A stretch of DNA of 64,000 nt, taken from Mesostigma viride (taxonomy: Eukaryota > Streptophyta > Mesostigmatophyceae > Mesostigmatales > Mesostigmataceae). The notes beneath the pieces are model-generated. The model was given only the letters and a program-made list of their open reading frames with translations, did no database searches and was not told where the DNA came from. Made by a program: the position numbers and the translations under genes. Shown piece after piece: positions 35,518-46,738 of the stretch (positions are counted from its first letter, which is position 1; each line of letters starts with the position of its first letter). The stretch spans positions 1-64,000 of the forward strand of contig RPFO01001218.1 in the NCBI GenBank assembly GCA_009746045.1, read 5' to 3'.

Positions 35518-37063
35518 CCGTGTTGGTCTGTACGGCAGTACGGGGTACTCGGTAAAACCCTTGCGTACTTTAAAAATACAGGTATTTTTGCGAGGGGTAA
35601 AAAATACGCGAAAAAACACGCAGTACGGCATACGGGGTATTTTTGAAATTGTGCTAAAAAAGTACGGGGTATTATTGAGGCCAAGGCTTAAAGTACGGGG
35701 TATTCTAAGGATGTGTGGCCCTGCATCCAACAAATGTTACTATGTACTATGCTCTCTGCTATTCATTAATGAGCATAATGGCAGTGACTTGCCACCTGCC
35801 ACACTTAGATCGACATTGCAATACATCCTTCAAGTACATTTGTATATTGTGGACACGCAAACTATTGACCATCTAACACCGGTCTCTTTTATTACAATGC
35901 ATTATTGACAACATAATACATGATTGAATGGTATAATGCACCCAGAGCTCTGGCAGCCTCGATGCAGAGGATGTCATAGCACTATAGATGGCAGCTTCGC
36001 TGCACAATGACAACAAGTGCATGCCACGAATCCCTAAGAAATAAAATCATTGGCAATGAACCCAGAATTGACCTTCACTGCTGCGGCAGGTCCATACTTT
36101 GCCACTGCCGCGATCATGTTCTTGTACGAGGCGCTGGCGGCGACGTGAAACGGAATGCCATTCTCGTAAAAGAAAGAGGCCTGGGCAAGGCGGACTTCCT
36201 GGAGCTGCGCATTGGAAAAGCACTGTGGAATCGTCTTCTGCACTGCCTTGCCAGAGCCACAAGGGCCAGCACCCGGGGCAGCGGCAGGCAGAAGGGCCTT
36301 GGCAACGCGGGCACCGAGCACTGCCTTTTGCTCCTTCTTTTCCAACCGGGCTGCCTCAGCCGCCTGAAGCCTCCCGATCAGGACTTCTACATTCCTAGAC
36401 TGCTGGCAAAATGTGGCTCCCTTGTTGGGGATGTGGCCGAGATGGCCGACAGCGCGATCCTTGCTAAAGTTGCCAGGCCTGCCGAACTTGTAATCGCACA
36501 GCTTGCACGCCTGGCCACCTCTGGCCGACTACCACGTCTTCCCCACTCACGGTCTTTTCCACCTCGTCAATCAGGTGGAGGTATTGATACTCCTCTCCCC
36601 TTTTGACGACTGGAACTCTAGGCATGGTCGCCTCTTTTAGGATTGCCTAGCGCACAATACATGAACCGGCGCACCCGGCACCCTCTATTTGCTTTAATTG
36701 CGTCTTCACTCTTCTGCGTCTTTCTGGAAGTGCACCCGTCCCTAAACCTTATGATTCTGCCATGCATGCTCTGTCCCCTCGCAGCTTTTCTCCCGCGAAT
36801 AAAAAATCCTGTCAAAAAATGTAGAAAGGCACACCGTCACGCGTGTACTAGCAAGTAGCTATGCACTCGCTGCAATTTCAGCAATTTTAGTACCACTGAC
36901 AGGTCTGGGCCTCTCCCCACCGCGTGACACGTCCACGACCTCCAAAATCGGCTAAGTCCAAAGTGAAAAAAAGTGAAAATCGTACGGCGTACGCGGTCGA
37001 AAGCGTCAGTACCGTGGAATACGGCGTATTTTCATACCCGAGGTGCCGTACGAACCAACACGG
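35518..37063. mobile_element. hAT element with 8-bp target duplication
   Basis: The left end CCGTGTTGGTCTGTACGG and the inverted right end CCGTGTTGGTTCGTACGG match at 16 of 18 bases. The flanking 8-bp duplications are both GCCACCAC (35510-35517 and 37064-37071). Subterminal TACGGGGTATT-like motifs recur at the left end and ATACGGCGTATTTT at the right. Inside lies a minus-strand BED/DUF659-type transposase fragment. At 1546 bp it is internally deleted. Confidence 0.9.
36034..36624 (-). pseudogene. hAT transposase N-terminal fragment (BED finger, DUF659 start)
   Basis: hAT transposases cut and paste DNA; the BED zinc finger binds DNA. On the minus strand the reading starts MPRVPVVKRGEEYQYLHL near 36624, shifts frame around 36528, and continues with ACKLCDYKFGRPGNFSKD, then HLGHIPNKGATFC, giving a C-x2-C...H...C pattern. 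After a coiled, charged stretch comes ASFFYENGIPFHVAASASY, the usual start of DUF659. The frame ends at 36034, far short of the RNase H-like core and dimerisation region. The frame break and truncation make it a pseudogene. Confidence 0.82.
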
Positions 37064-38871
37064 GCCACCACTTGTTGGGGGTACTACCCCCAACCACGCA
37101 CCGGTGGCGAGCTAAAAATAGAAAAAGACGCTATTTATGAGATATTTTGCCCAAGACAAACCACTTATCCAAATGACCTGCCCATACATTTCTGCAAAGT
37201 TCGGACCCCACTTTTTTAAAAGCTGGGCTATTTACATGGCCAAAATGGTCACATTTGTTTGAGTTATTGATTTTCCCGCAAAATGGGTACTTTTTTGAGC
37301 CAAAAAAAATAAATCAAATCACTAACACATCAGATTGGGTCATCAGTCCATACATTTTATATTCCACTGAGTGGGGGGAAACACAACCCCAAAGTTTGAG
37401 CTCATTCTGACAAGCGTAGCTCAAGTTATTGATTTTCCTGTGATGCCACCTGGGTAGACGCTAAAAGAGAATTGAGCTAGTGCTGAGCCAAAATGGCATC
37501 TGTTTTGCTACCCTAGACACCCAAAAACATGCCCACTTTGATCACGGAGTGTGAGGAGGATGTCCGGAGCGTCATACGCCCCACCCCTCCATTGGCACAG
37601 CCAGCCTTGTGAGTCTACCCTTAACAACAAGGCTGGTAGGACGACATGCCTGAGCAGCATATGTCATGCCTTAATCAGGCTAATGATGTGTGATTTTGTG
37701 CCAACAACCAAGTTGTTCCACCCAACAATGTTCACATTAAAAACCCTCTTCCAAAATGCACAACAAGCCGGACATGTGGAGGACCACACACGCAGTATAT
37801 AAAGAGAAAATAAGCTGACTTTTTATCCAGCCAACCTGTGGCTAGCTGCTCTGGTTAGCATGACAAAGGCTATCATTTACTCAGTGGGAAAGGTGAATTG
37901 ACCATTGGAACAACCTACTCCTGACGCATGTGCCACCAAAGTATTGTGTCCCGCAAAATGCACACTGCCTCCTTTCTAACAAGCACGAGCCACTTTCTTT
38001 AGGAGACAGGTGCCAGCTCGTCAGTGTCTGGGGAAAATGATGCCGCTGCTTAGGAAGACCGCGTGAATTTCCTCGAACACAACTGTCTATAAAGCAAAAG
38101 AAATTTCAGAGAAGCATGGAAATAAAAGCATTACACCTTCCCGACAGGTTGTGGGCCACGCGCTGCAGCAAGCCAGCCACGTCACATACGAACTTGCTAA
38201 AAAACATCCAGGAATCTAGCGATGCAGCGCCAGGACCCGCAACTTCATGGCTGCATCTGGCCGGAAAGAAGGCAAAAAGCTTACGCTCAACAAGCTAAGA
38301 AAGCAGGAAAGCGCTATCTTAGGACGTTTAATACAAGAACGTACCATAACGGGCATTTCTTCGTGCCCAGGCGCACAAGAAAGGCCACCCTTTCATGGAG
38401 AGGTCGGGCGCGCATCACGAAGGCCTAATGTTATCTTACCGCAAAATGACGGGAAAGGTAAAGATAGCAGCGGGAATTTTTACGGCTTTAGAAACATCAT
38501 TAAACTAGCTTCCATTAGGACCATCAAAACTGGCAACAATCGACAATCACACCTGCAGGCATCCATTATACTTTATTCATCCCGACAGAAATTCAGGCCG
38601 GACCCCCCCTGCCGATGGTAAAGAAAAAGAGCCCGCGACGTTATAGATCGCAACTATCCCACCAAAAATTAGAATCAGTTACTAATTTTCTCCAAGAATC
38701 GAGCATTTTTTCTGCTTTCCGCGAGCCAGATTTGTCACGTTTCGTCTAAAAGCAGTCGCCATGGCCACTTCCGCAAGGGGTGCGCGCACCGTGCACCCAC
38801 TTTTCACGGTACGGAGGGTACCGCGGAATTTTTTTGGCGCGGAAAATATTCGCCGCGCCGAGTCCCCTTAA

Positions 38872-40037
38872 GGAACGACAGCTTGTCCGCCGTGTACTTA
38901 AAGGTGAGGAGCACGGGTGCCGGGCCAGCCTTCCCCCGCGCGCGGGGGAGGCGGACAGCCGACCGTCGGTGAGCTGGACATGATGTCCAGCTCACCAGTG
39001 AGTAGCATGGGGGCAAAAATGTCGCGCTTAAATGCCTCAAGAAGGCTCGTGGAGGTCTCACCTGCCGGCTGGTTGAAGTGCTTGACGATGACATTGTGGC
39101 TGCGCCTGACGATGTCGGCTTCCTCGCGAAGGTCGAAGGCTTGTCAAGCTTGAGTTGTGCCGTGATGGTGGAGGTGGTGGAGGTGGTGTGCTGCTTAAGC
39201 AAGTCCGCCCAGGTGGAGGGAGCATCGCCGGCCGGGCCAGCAGGCGCCGGCTGGGCGGCGATGTCCTTCACCGCCTGGGCGGTGAGGCCGGCGGTGTCAT
39301 GCAAGCTCTCAAGGGCGGTGGCGGTGGCTTGAAGGGGTTGGTCGAGGATTGAGCTGGGCTTGGATGTCGGCAGCTAGTGGAGGCGGAAATGGCAGTGGAG
39401 GTGGAGGCGGCGGCGGTGGAAATGTGAGGAAGTTCAGCAGTCAGCGTGCCACCGATGCTGCTACGTCGGCAGCAAGGGGGGTCACGTGCTGCTGGAAGGC
39501 TTCCGTGAGGATGGAGCGGAGGGTGGGGGCGGAGATGGATGGAGCCCAGATCTCGCCGTCAGAGCGCTGGAGAAGGGAGTTGAGGATGGTGTGCTGGAGT
39601 TGGGGGCGGGGGCACCCGAACAGCGTGCTGATGTTGTTCCAGCGGCGGCCGTCCGGGAGGAGGAGGCGATTGTTGTCGTGGAGATGGAGGCACAGGTCGT
39701 AAAGCGAGGCGAAGTCCCCGAAGAAGATGCAGTGCAGAGCATCGGACGGAGACATGTTGGTCCAGTCGTGATCATCGACCTGGAAAGGTTGGGGCCGACA
39801 GCGCGGTTCCGAGGGCCGTGAAGACCCTCCTGTTTTATCGGCTGAGCGGGCGCGTTTAGGGTCAGGCGATGCCGATGGCGAGGCATTGAGCCCGGGAGGT
39901 TGCTGGGCGACCACCAGTGCACGACTAGTGTCACCGCTGCCTGCCGGAGCTGGCAAAGCTGCAGCCGCAGCTGCCGCATTTTCATGGGCGAGCGCATCCG
40001 CTAAACTGCGTTGCGTCGACAGGCGTTTGGTCGTCAT
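38872..40037 (-). pseudogene. LINE ORF1, N-terminal and middle part
   Basis: It starts MTTKRLSTQRSLADALAHEN at 40037. A Gly/Ala/Pro-rich region follows, then a block with LLPDGRRWNNISTLFG, ending at 39441. After a frame change it continues with HDTAGLTAQAVKDIAAQP and APAGPAGDAPSTWADLL. A further frame change precedes ADIVRRSHNVIVKHFNQP, and another gives VLLTFKYTADKLSFLK at 38872, where the TTAA element begins. The VKDIA-AGPAG block recurs in the fragment at 51636-51842. This layout is that of an L1-type ORF1/gag-like nucleic-acid chaperone. It is broken by at least three frameshifts. Confidence 0.65.
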
Positions 40038-40400
40038 ATATTGCGTTTTAGATTCGGAAAATTATATCAGCATGTGCGTCTTAGAAAGACGAAGCGATAG
40101 TGATATTCACGGCTAAATTCGGTGCTCAAACGTGAAAGTTATGAGCTCCGCCGTCAGCCATGGCTACCTCGTGGCTCGTGGCTCGTTTGTCACTTGCGAG
40201 GGGCAAGTGTGACCGTATCCCTGACGAGCTCACTTTCCGAGGCCGATACTGATCCTGCCAATTTCGGACCGGTCCGCCTTGCGCGCCGTCCCCGACCTCG
40301 ACTAGGTGGGCTTTGAAAATTGGCTAAATCTGGGGGATTTCCGAGCTAGTCGAAGTCAAGTGTGGAAACTAGGGTTGGGTTGGTTAAAGGTTTTGGGTCG
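40038..40400. other. Stretch between the LINE and the 9-bp satellite
   Basis: Presumably the LINE 5' UTR and flanking DNA. I see no gene, RNA or repeat unit in it. Confidence 0.4.
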
Positions 40401-42540
40401 GTTACCGGGCGAGGCAATGACAGCAACAGCAGCAACAGCAATGACAGCAATGACAGCAGTGACAGCAGTGACAGCAGTGACAGCAGTGACAGCAGTGACA
40501 GCAATGCCAACAATGCCAGCAATGCCAGCGATGCCAGCGATGCCAGCAAGGACAGCAAGGACAGCAAGGACAGCAAGGACAGCAAGGACAGCAAGGACAG
40601 CAAGGACAGCAAGGACAGCAAGGACAGCAAGGACAGCAAGGACAGCAAGGACAGCAAGGACAGCAAGGACAGCAAGGACAGCAAGGACAGCAAGGACAGC
40701 AAGGACAGCAAGGACAGCAAGGACAGCAAGGACAGCAAGGACAGCAAGGACAGCAAGGACAGCAAGGACAGCAAGGACAGCAAGGACAGCAAGGACAGCA
40801 AGGACAGCAAGGACAGCAAGGACAGCAAGGACAGCAAGGACAGCAAGGACAGCAAGGACAGCAAGGACAGCAAGGACAGCAAGGACAGCAAGGACAGCAA
40901 GGACAGCAAGGACAGCAAGGACAGCAAGGACAGCAAGGACAGCAAGGACAGCAAGGACGGCAAGGACAGCAAGGACGGCAAGGACGGCAAGGACGGCAAG
41001 GACGGCAAGGACAGCAAGGACAGCAAGGACAGCAAGGACAGCAAGGACAGCAAGGACAGCAAGGACAGCAAGGACAGCAAGGACAGCAAGGACAGCAAGG
41101 ACAGCAAGGACAGCAAGGACAGCAAGGACAGCAAGGACAGCAAGGACAGCAAGGACAGCAAGGACAGCAAGGACAGCAAGGACAGCAAGGACAGCAAGGA
41201 CAGCAAGGACAGCAAGGACAGCAAGGACAGCAAGGACAGCAAGGACAGCAAGGACAGCAAGGACAGCAAGGACAGCAAGGACAGCAAGGACAGCAAGGAC
41301 AGCAAGGACAGCAAGGACAGCAAGGACAGCAAGGACAGCAAGGACAGCAAGGACAGCAAGGACAGCAAGGACAGCAAGGACAGCAAGGACAGCAAGGACA
41401 GCAAGGACAGCAAGGACAGCAAGGACAGCAAGGACAGCAAGGACAGCAAGGACAGCAAGGACAGCAAGGACAGCAAGGACAGCAAGGACAGCAAGGACAG
41501 CAAGGACAGCAAGGACAGCAAGGACAGCAAGGACAGCAAGGACAGCAAGGACAGCAAGGACAGCAAGGACAGCAAGGACAGCAAGGACAGCAAGGACAGC
41601 AAGGACAGCAAGGACAGCAAGGACAGCAAGGACAGCAAGGACAGCAAGGACAGCAAGGACAGCAAGGACAGCAAGGACAGCAAGGACAGCAAGGACAGCA
41701 AGGACAGCAAGGACAGCAAGGACAGCAAGGACAGCAAGGACAGCAAGGACAGCAAGGACAGCAAGGACAGCAAGGACAGCAAGGACAGCAAGGACAGCAA
41801 GGACAGCAAGGACAGCAAGGACAGCAAGGACAGCAAGGACAGCAAGGACAGCAAGGACAGCAAGGACAGCAAGGACAGCAAGGACAGCAAGGGCAGCAAG
41901 GACAGCAAGGACAGCAAGGACAGCAAGGACAGCAAGGACAGCAAGGACAGCAAGGACAGCAAGGACAGCAAGGACAGCAAGGACAGCAAGGACAGCAAGG
42001 ACAGCAAGGACAGCAAGGACAGCAAGGACAGCAAGGACAGCAAGGACAGCAAGGACAGCAAGGACAGCAAGGACAGCAAGGACAGCAAGGACAGCAAGGA
42101 CAGCAAGGACAGCAAGGACAGCAAGGACAGCAAGGACAGCAAGGACAGCGAGGACAGCGAGGACAGCAAGGATAGCAAGGACAGCAAGGACAGCAAGGAC
42201 AGCAAGGACAGCAAGGACAGCGAGGACAGCGAGGACAGCGAGGACAGCGAGGACAGCAAGGACAGCAAGGACAGCAAGGACAGCAAGGACAGCAAGGACA
42301 GCAAGGACAGCAAGGACAGCAAGGACAGCAAGGACAGCAAGGACAGCAAGGACAGCAAGGACAGCAAGGACAGCAAGGACAGCAAGGACAGCAAGGACAG
42401 CAAGGACAGCAAGGACAGCAAGGACAGCAAGGACAGCAAGGACAGCAAGGACAGCAAGGACAGCAAGGACAGCAAGGACAGCAAGGACAGCAAGGACAGC
42501 AAGGACAGCAAGGACAGCAAGGACAGCAAGGACAACAAGG
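40401..42540. repeat. 9-bp satellite AAGGACAGC
   Basis: About 220 copies of AAGGACAGC from roughly 40545 to 42530. They are preceded by AGTGACAGC and AATGACAGC variants and contain clusters of GGCAAGGAC and AGCGAGGAC. As 9 is divisible by 3, all frames are open: Asp-Ser-Lys, Ala-Arg-Thr and Gln-Gln-Gly on the plus strand. Confidence 0.95.
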
Positions 42541-43072
42541 ACGACAACAGCCACGAGCCCACGAGATCAATGGCAGCGATGACCGCAATGACGGTAACCA
42601 AAGGGGGAAAAGCAATCACGGCAATGACAGACATGGCAGCCCTGGGAGCAACCAACAATTTCAACATGATAAAGAAATCTATTACCGTAAGCACCATGAA
42701 CGCCTATTTGCTTGGATCACGCTTGAGAATGCACCACCGGGAAGGCATGACCTAGATGGAGCCCCGCTTTCATCCCATATCCACTGTCCAAGTATGGGCA
42801 ACGCAGAAGAACAGACCAAGAGAGATCCCAGGGAGAAAAAGACACCAACAAACCCGCTCGCATATATAGTTACATGCTGCCACGAGATGCCAGGACCCAA
42901 ACGAAAACCTGCCACAGGAGAGGCCGGCCCTGGGAAAAGCTTAATGACAAGGGGCAGGTGTTTCGTGGCGAGCGCACCTCGCCCGTTTCTCACTGGGATT
43001 CCCGGCACATCCATGGCCACAGCACAACACGGCAACATCGAATTTTCGAACTTTCACGTTACGCGCGCTTGA
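42541..43072 (+). CDS. Possible CDS continuing the Gln-Gly repeat frame
   Basis: One plus-strand frame reads QQG through the satellite from about 40500 and stays open for another 177 codons of unique sequence to a stop at 43072. The tail is hydrophilic: HEINGSDDRNDGNQRGKSN, then YYRKHHERLFAWITLENAPP, ending with FSNFHVTRA. No start codon precedes the satellite in this frame; the first ATG is at 42794. No family is recognised. It may be chance openness after a stop-free repeat. Confidence 0.25.
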
Positions 43073-43467
43073 TCAAGTGGCAAATGCAGCGTTGCAAATC
43101 AAAGGAATAAGCGACAGCGATGCCCTCCCTTGCTAGTGTTTCCTTCATGACATAACGGGACATCTAACTAGGAGTTACCCAGTGGCCAACACCGCAAATT
43201 CACGCTATCCTACCCCCTAATCAACGATACTAAGTAGCTCCGAAAACGCCGATCGCCATTTCCATATATGTGTCTAGCCATGCCCGCCCCAGTAACAGTC
43301 CGGTAAGGAACTTTCCTGCCATGGCTGCCGGCTGGAGATCTGTTCCAAGTCCTTCCTGCATTACAAATATTTTCCCCTGTCTCCTGCTCTGGTCGGGCCG
43401 GGATCCGACTAATTTAGTTGGGGTGCACCTCGGGGCCTGCTGGCACCTGTACCGGGTTGCAAACCAA
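43073..43467. other. Unassigned stretch
   Basis: No gene, RNA or repeat was recognised between the satellite-linked open frame and the MITE. Confidence 0.4.
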
Positions 43468-44422
43468 TTTAGGGTTGTACCGAATAGCGTTTTGGCTTGC
43501 CGAATCGGATACTCGGACCAGGGGGGCGCCCCGAACCCGATGCCGAATATATTTGGAGCCTCCCGATACCGATACCGAATATGTTCGGAGCTGAAGGGCC
43601 CTTCCCGAATCGAACACCGAATAGTTCTCCGAACTATTCGGACGCCGATCGAATAATGACGACAGTAGCTACTATAACGTATTAGGTAGACAACTTGTAT
43701 CATTTATATTAATGAGACTTATATTAATTATTTTGTATCAATTATATATTGAGATACACTTAGTGTTTAATACTTAGACGAGCACAGTTGCCTTCCCTGC
43801 ATAGTGCATTCAGCTTTTGGGCGTTGGCCTAACTCTTGAGTCGGCGGAGGCATGACCGCGCCAGCTGGTGAGTGGAGGCTGGAGGCTGCGCCGCCCGCTG
43901 GTAGGGGTACTACTATTTTCGGGGAAATGGGTATATTTTATTCTGATCTGGGTATATTTTATTAGCCAATTATGGACCAAAGAGGTGAGAGGGGAAATGA
44001 GTATCAGCGAATCCTAATTAAGGTGGGCACACACACGTGTGGCGGTGACAGGTGAAAGGCTAATAAGGCGCGTTATTAGACCAGGGAAGCCATTGGACCT
44101 GAGTAATGTCGCCATGAGGCATACTGGTGAATACCTGATTACGGCCCAGTAGATCATGAAAAAGCTGGAGCGGGCTGGGCTTGTCGTTACTACTATTGGA
44201 GGGGTACTACTATTCGATATTCGGAACTACGAATATATTCGTCGAATAGTAGGGTGTTCCGATTTCGATACCGAACATATTCGGAAGTAGAGCTTGCCTC
44301 CCGATACCGATACCGAATATGTTCAGACGGACAGACCGTTCGCCGTATACTGAACACATTCGGTGTTCGGTTCGGTATTCGGGGGATATTCGGTATTCGG
44401 AACACTATTCGGTACAACCCTA
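43468..44422. mobile_element. hAT-like MITE rich in CCGAATA motifs
   Basis: The left end TAGGGTTGTACCGAATAG and the inverted right end are the same over 18 bases. The flanks are CAAACCAA (43460-43467) and CAAACCAT (44423-44430), a 7/8 match for an 8-bp target duplication. The terminal ~200 bp at each side are packed with CCGAATA, ATGTTCGGA and CCGATACCGATACCG motifs in both orientations. No transposase is present. The middle (about 43690-44180) is unrelated, with a repeated GGGGTACTACTATT. Confidence 0.75.
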
Positions 44423-44430
44423 CAAACCAT

Positions 44431-45918
44431 CCGATCGTGGTCATCACGATCCGGAGATCAGTACTAGTCGGGGATCAGAGATGTCCGGATCGTATGCTAT
44501 CCGCGTAAGTCAGTGGCGCCAGTGGCGCCACCAGCGTAACAGGCCCCTTACGCGGTCTCAGAGTGCAAGTGCTACCTGCTGCCGTCTGACCCCTGTCCGT
44601 GGCACATGACTTTTCAGAAGGGGCGAAACGTGCCGTTTCGACCGGTGTACCCCGACAAAAATCCCGACTAATTTAGGGGTAGTTTTTTCAGAAGGGATCT
44701 AATATGTAGGGATACCCGCTTATTACCCGGAAACGGCCAAACTGAGCTGAATGACCGGCGTGGGACCCAACTGAACTGAACTGCACCTATACTGGAGGTA
44801 ACTTCAGGCACCGCACCGCCACATTTGGCATTCCGCCACTCATCGAATACTACTGTAGAACTGGTCAGTCATCAGTCCGTCAGTCAGATGATCCCGCACA
44901 TGGGCAACAGTGGCCGAGGGCCGTTGGATCCATCATCGGACGCTCCAGATTGTCGGAGGCTGACGTTTTAACTTTATGCATTTCGCCTTCGTATATAGAT
45001 AATCGAGTACTTACTGGCGACAACCCTGGTGTGCGTGGACATTTATTGTTAATAGGCGTCATTCCTCCACTCATCGAAACACTGAAATAGTTTGGGAGAA
45101 ACTGTACACAGCCCGTGAGACTGGGCTGCGTGGCTGCATGTCTGATTTTATGGTGACATTTTTAATTATTGGGCCAGGCTTGCATTTCTGTTGTTGGCAG
45201 GCGAGCATTATCCATTTACGCCAGCAAACTCGCGGCTGGCTGCTCCACGCGGCTGCGCGCCCGTTGCCGTCGCTAGTGAACACATATCGTTCGTGAGAAT
45301 TTTGCTCATCACGTGCCCGGTGCAGCGGCTTGCACCTGGTGGTTCCACGAGGTCGGTCAACTGAACTAAAGTTGACCGATTCAAGAGACGTTCCGGTCTG
45401 GCGGCGGCCAGACCATGCAAATATCTCTACGACAAGACGACTGACAAAAAACGAATTTGTCAGTATATTCCAATGTTGTTGTTGTTGTTGTTGTGTCCCA
45501 CGCCGCACATGGGAGTATATTCCAATGTACTGCAAGTATTTTGGACTGACATCTCGTGGCATTACTTCAGCGAGGACGCCCGTTGACATTCCGTTGAGAT
45601 CAGTCCTTTTGGAAACCATTCGTTGACATTCAGCAACTTGCGCTGATTCACGGCGAAATTCAGCGAGTAGCTAATCAGTCATCTGCCACCGCGCGAGCTT
45701 TTTGGCCTGCATCTTCCCAGGAAATTGCCCTGCTTGTCAGCATGCATGTCTACAAAACCAAGTGGCACCCGGATTCCCAGTCCCAAGCATCTCAACTCCA
45801 AGCGCAATTCATACGCCTTCCCTTCCCCAATTTGCACTCGCGCCCACGTCTGCATTAGGCAGAACAATACTCGCTTCAGCATTGATCAACATCAGTCAAC
45901 ATCAATCAACATCAAGCA
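44431..45918. other. Intergenic, nothing assigned
   Basis: Only small features are visible: a direct GGCGCCAGT duplication near 44515, and a short GTT microsatellite at 45476-45494 ahead of a repeated GGGAGTATATTCCAATGT. Open frames here are short and overlap on several strands with no splice support. Confidence 0.4.
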
Positions 45919-46738
45919 ATGTGGAGATTCCCACGATTTCTGCGAATGCGCCTGCTCAATTTCCTGTCGAGCGCACCCCTGCGGACGGTCGACCCGAATT
46001 GTGCGCTTGGGTCGAGCCGGGAGCTCGCTGTGCTTCGGTCCTTCACGCAGCTTGTGTCATGGGCAGACTACTCTGAACTGGTAAGCTTCTGCTGAATTAT
46101 TAGGCGCTAAGTTGAAACTAAGGTTAAGGTTTAAAATTCTGTATGTCCATTGGGTGGCGCCGACAATTCGTTGGCATGTCCTGCACTCATCGGTATCGAG
46201 AGCATAGCTCATTCTTTGCGGCGTTTGATTGCGGCGTTTTCGTCATCCAATCGCCAACTCTTCTTCCTCGTAACAGGCGTCATGCCACAATGGCCTGGAT
46301 GGTCATTCGACGCACGGCCGCGCGAGGCACTACCCCGGCATTCAAGCTGTCTCCAGCGCCCAACGGGCCGCCACGAGTTCTGTGGCCGACAGTGACCCAC
46401 TCTCGTCAACGAGCTGTCCCGATGCTGTTGTCGACGAAGAAGGCCTGCAAGCGCCGCAGCTGATCGACGTACACCAACTGATGGACGCGATGAAAGGGCT
46501 GAACCTCCCGGCCGCCGCATTGTCGGCAATCATGGACGCCGTCCGGGAAAGCATCGTCGCCGCGGCGGGAGGCGGTGGTTTGGACGCCGGCCACGTCTCC
46601 CGTGTTAATTGCCGATGCTGCGGGCTAGCGCAAGAGTGCAGCCACCCAAGCACGCCGTCGAAGATTCTGGACTCCTCCCTGGCCAGAGACCCAGAGACGC
46701 TCCTGTGGCTGCAAACCACGCTCGGCGTCCAACCTTGA
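45919..46738 (+). CDS. Two-exon hypothetical gene, 207 residues
   Basis: Exon 1 is 45919-46080 (54 codons from ATG, MWRFPRFLRMRLLNFL...). It ends at CTG|GTAAGC. Exon 2 is 46277-46738 after TAACAG and is in phase, giving ASCHNGLDGHSTHG..., then LIDVHQLMDAMKGLNLP, and a cysteine motif CRCCGLAQEC near the C-terminus; it stops at LQTTLGVQP. The intron is 196 nt. The N-terminus is basic and hydrophobic and could be an organelle-targeting or signal sequence. No family is recognised. Support comes from the matching phase and clean splice sites only. It may be transposon-derived, given the surroundings. Confidence 0.45.

Larger units (their letters stand above)
35403..38867 (+). mobile_element. TTAA-flanked element, copy 2, carrying a hAT insertion
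   Basis: The ends are GGGGACTCG (35403-35411) and CGAGTCCCC (38859-38867), a perfect 9-bp TIR. Both sides are flanked by TTAA (35399-35402 and 38868-38871). TTAA duplication is the signature of piggyBac-type transposition. Without the hAT insertion the element is about 1.9 kb and has no transposase, so it is non-autonomous. Its right 1.78 kb is repeated at 31396-33192. It interrupts LINE ORF1. Confidence 0.8.
33486..40037 (-). mobile_element. Degenerate LINE split by a nested TTAA element
   Basis: On the minus strand the parts run in order: ORF1 start to middle (40037-38872), a 3.47-kb insertion (38867-35403), ORF1 end (35402-35196), reverse transcriptase (35065-33650), then a 3' UTR with CATCCATC repeats, a hairpin (33563-33527) and an AT-rich tail. 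ORF1 and RT are broken by several frameshifts. No endonuclease domain was found between ORF1 and RT, so an internal deletion is likely. Removing the insertion brings LSFLK and KLWETRFTLDDDL together, as expected for an L1-type ORF1. Confidence 0.8.

Noticed and set aside
35498-36606. Plus-strand open frames across the hAT element
   Set aside because: They are shadows of the minus-strand BED/DUF659 reading, which has recognisable motifs.
32424-38298. A ~60-codon gene shared by both TTAA element copies (MEIKALHLP...)
   Set aside because: It is short, has no family match and lies in a non-autonomous element; similarity is explained by the repeat itself.
31396-38867. LTR retrotransposon with 1.8-kb direct repeats as LTRs
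   Set aside because: The repeats lack TG...CA ends and primer-binding sites, and the right copy is explained by TTAA plus a 9-bp TIR.
31396-38867. Helitron with a 3' hairpin
   Set aside because: The hairpin precedes CCCCTTA rather than CTRR, and TTAA with inverted ends on copy 2 fits better.
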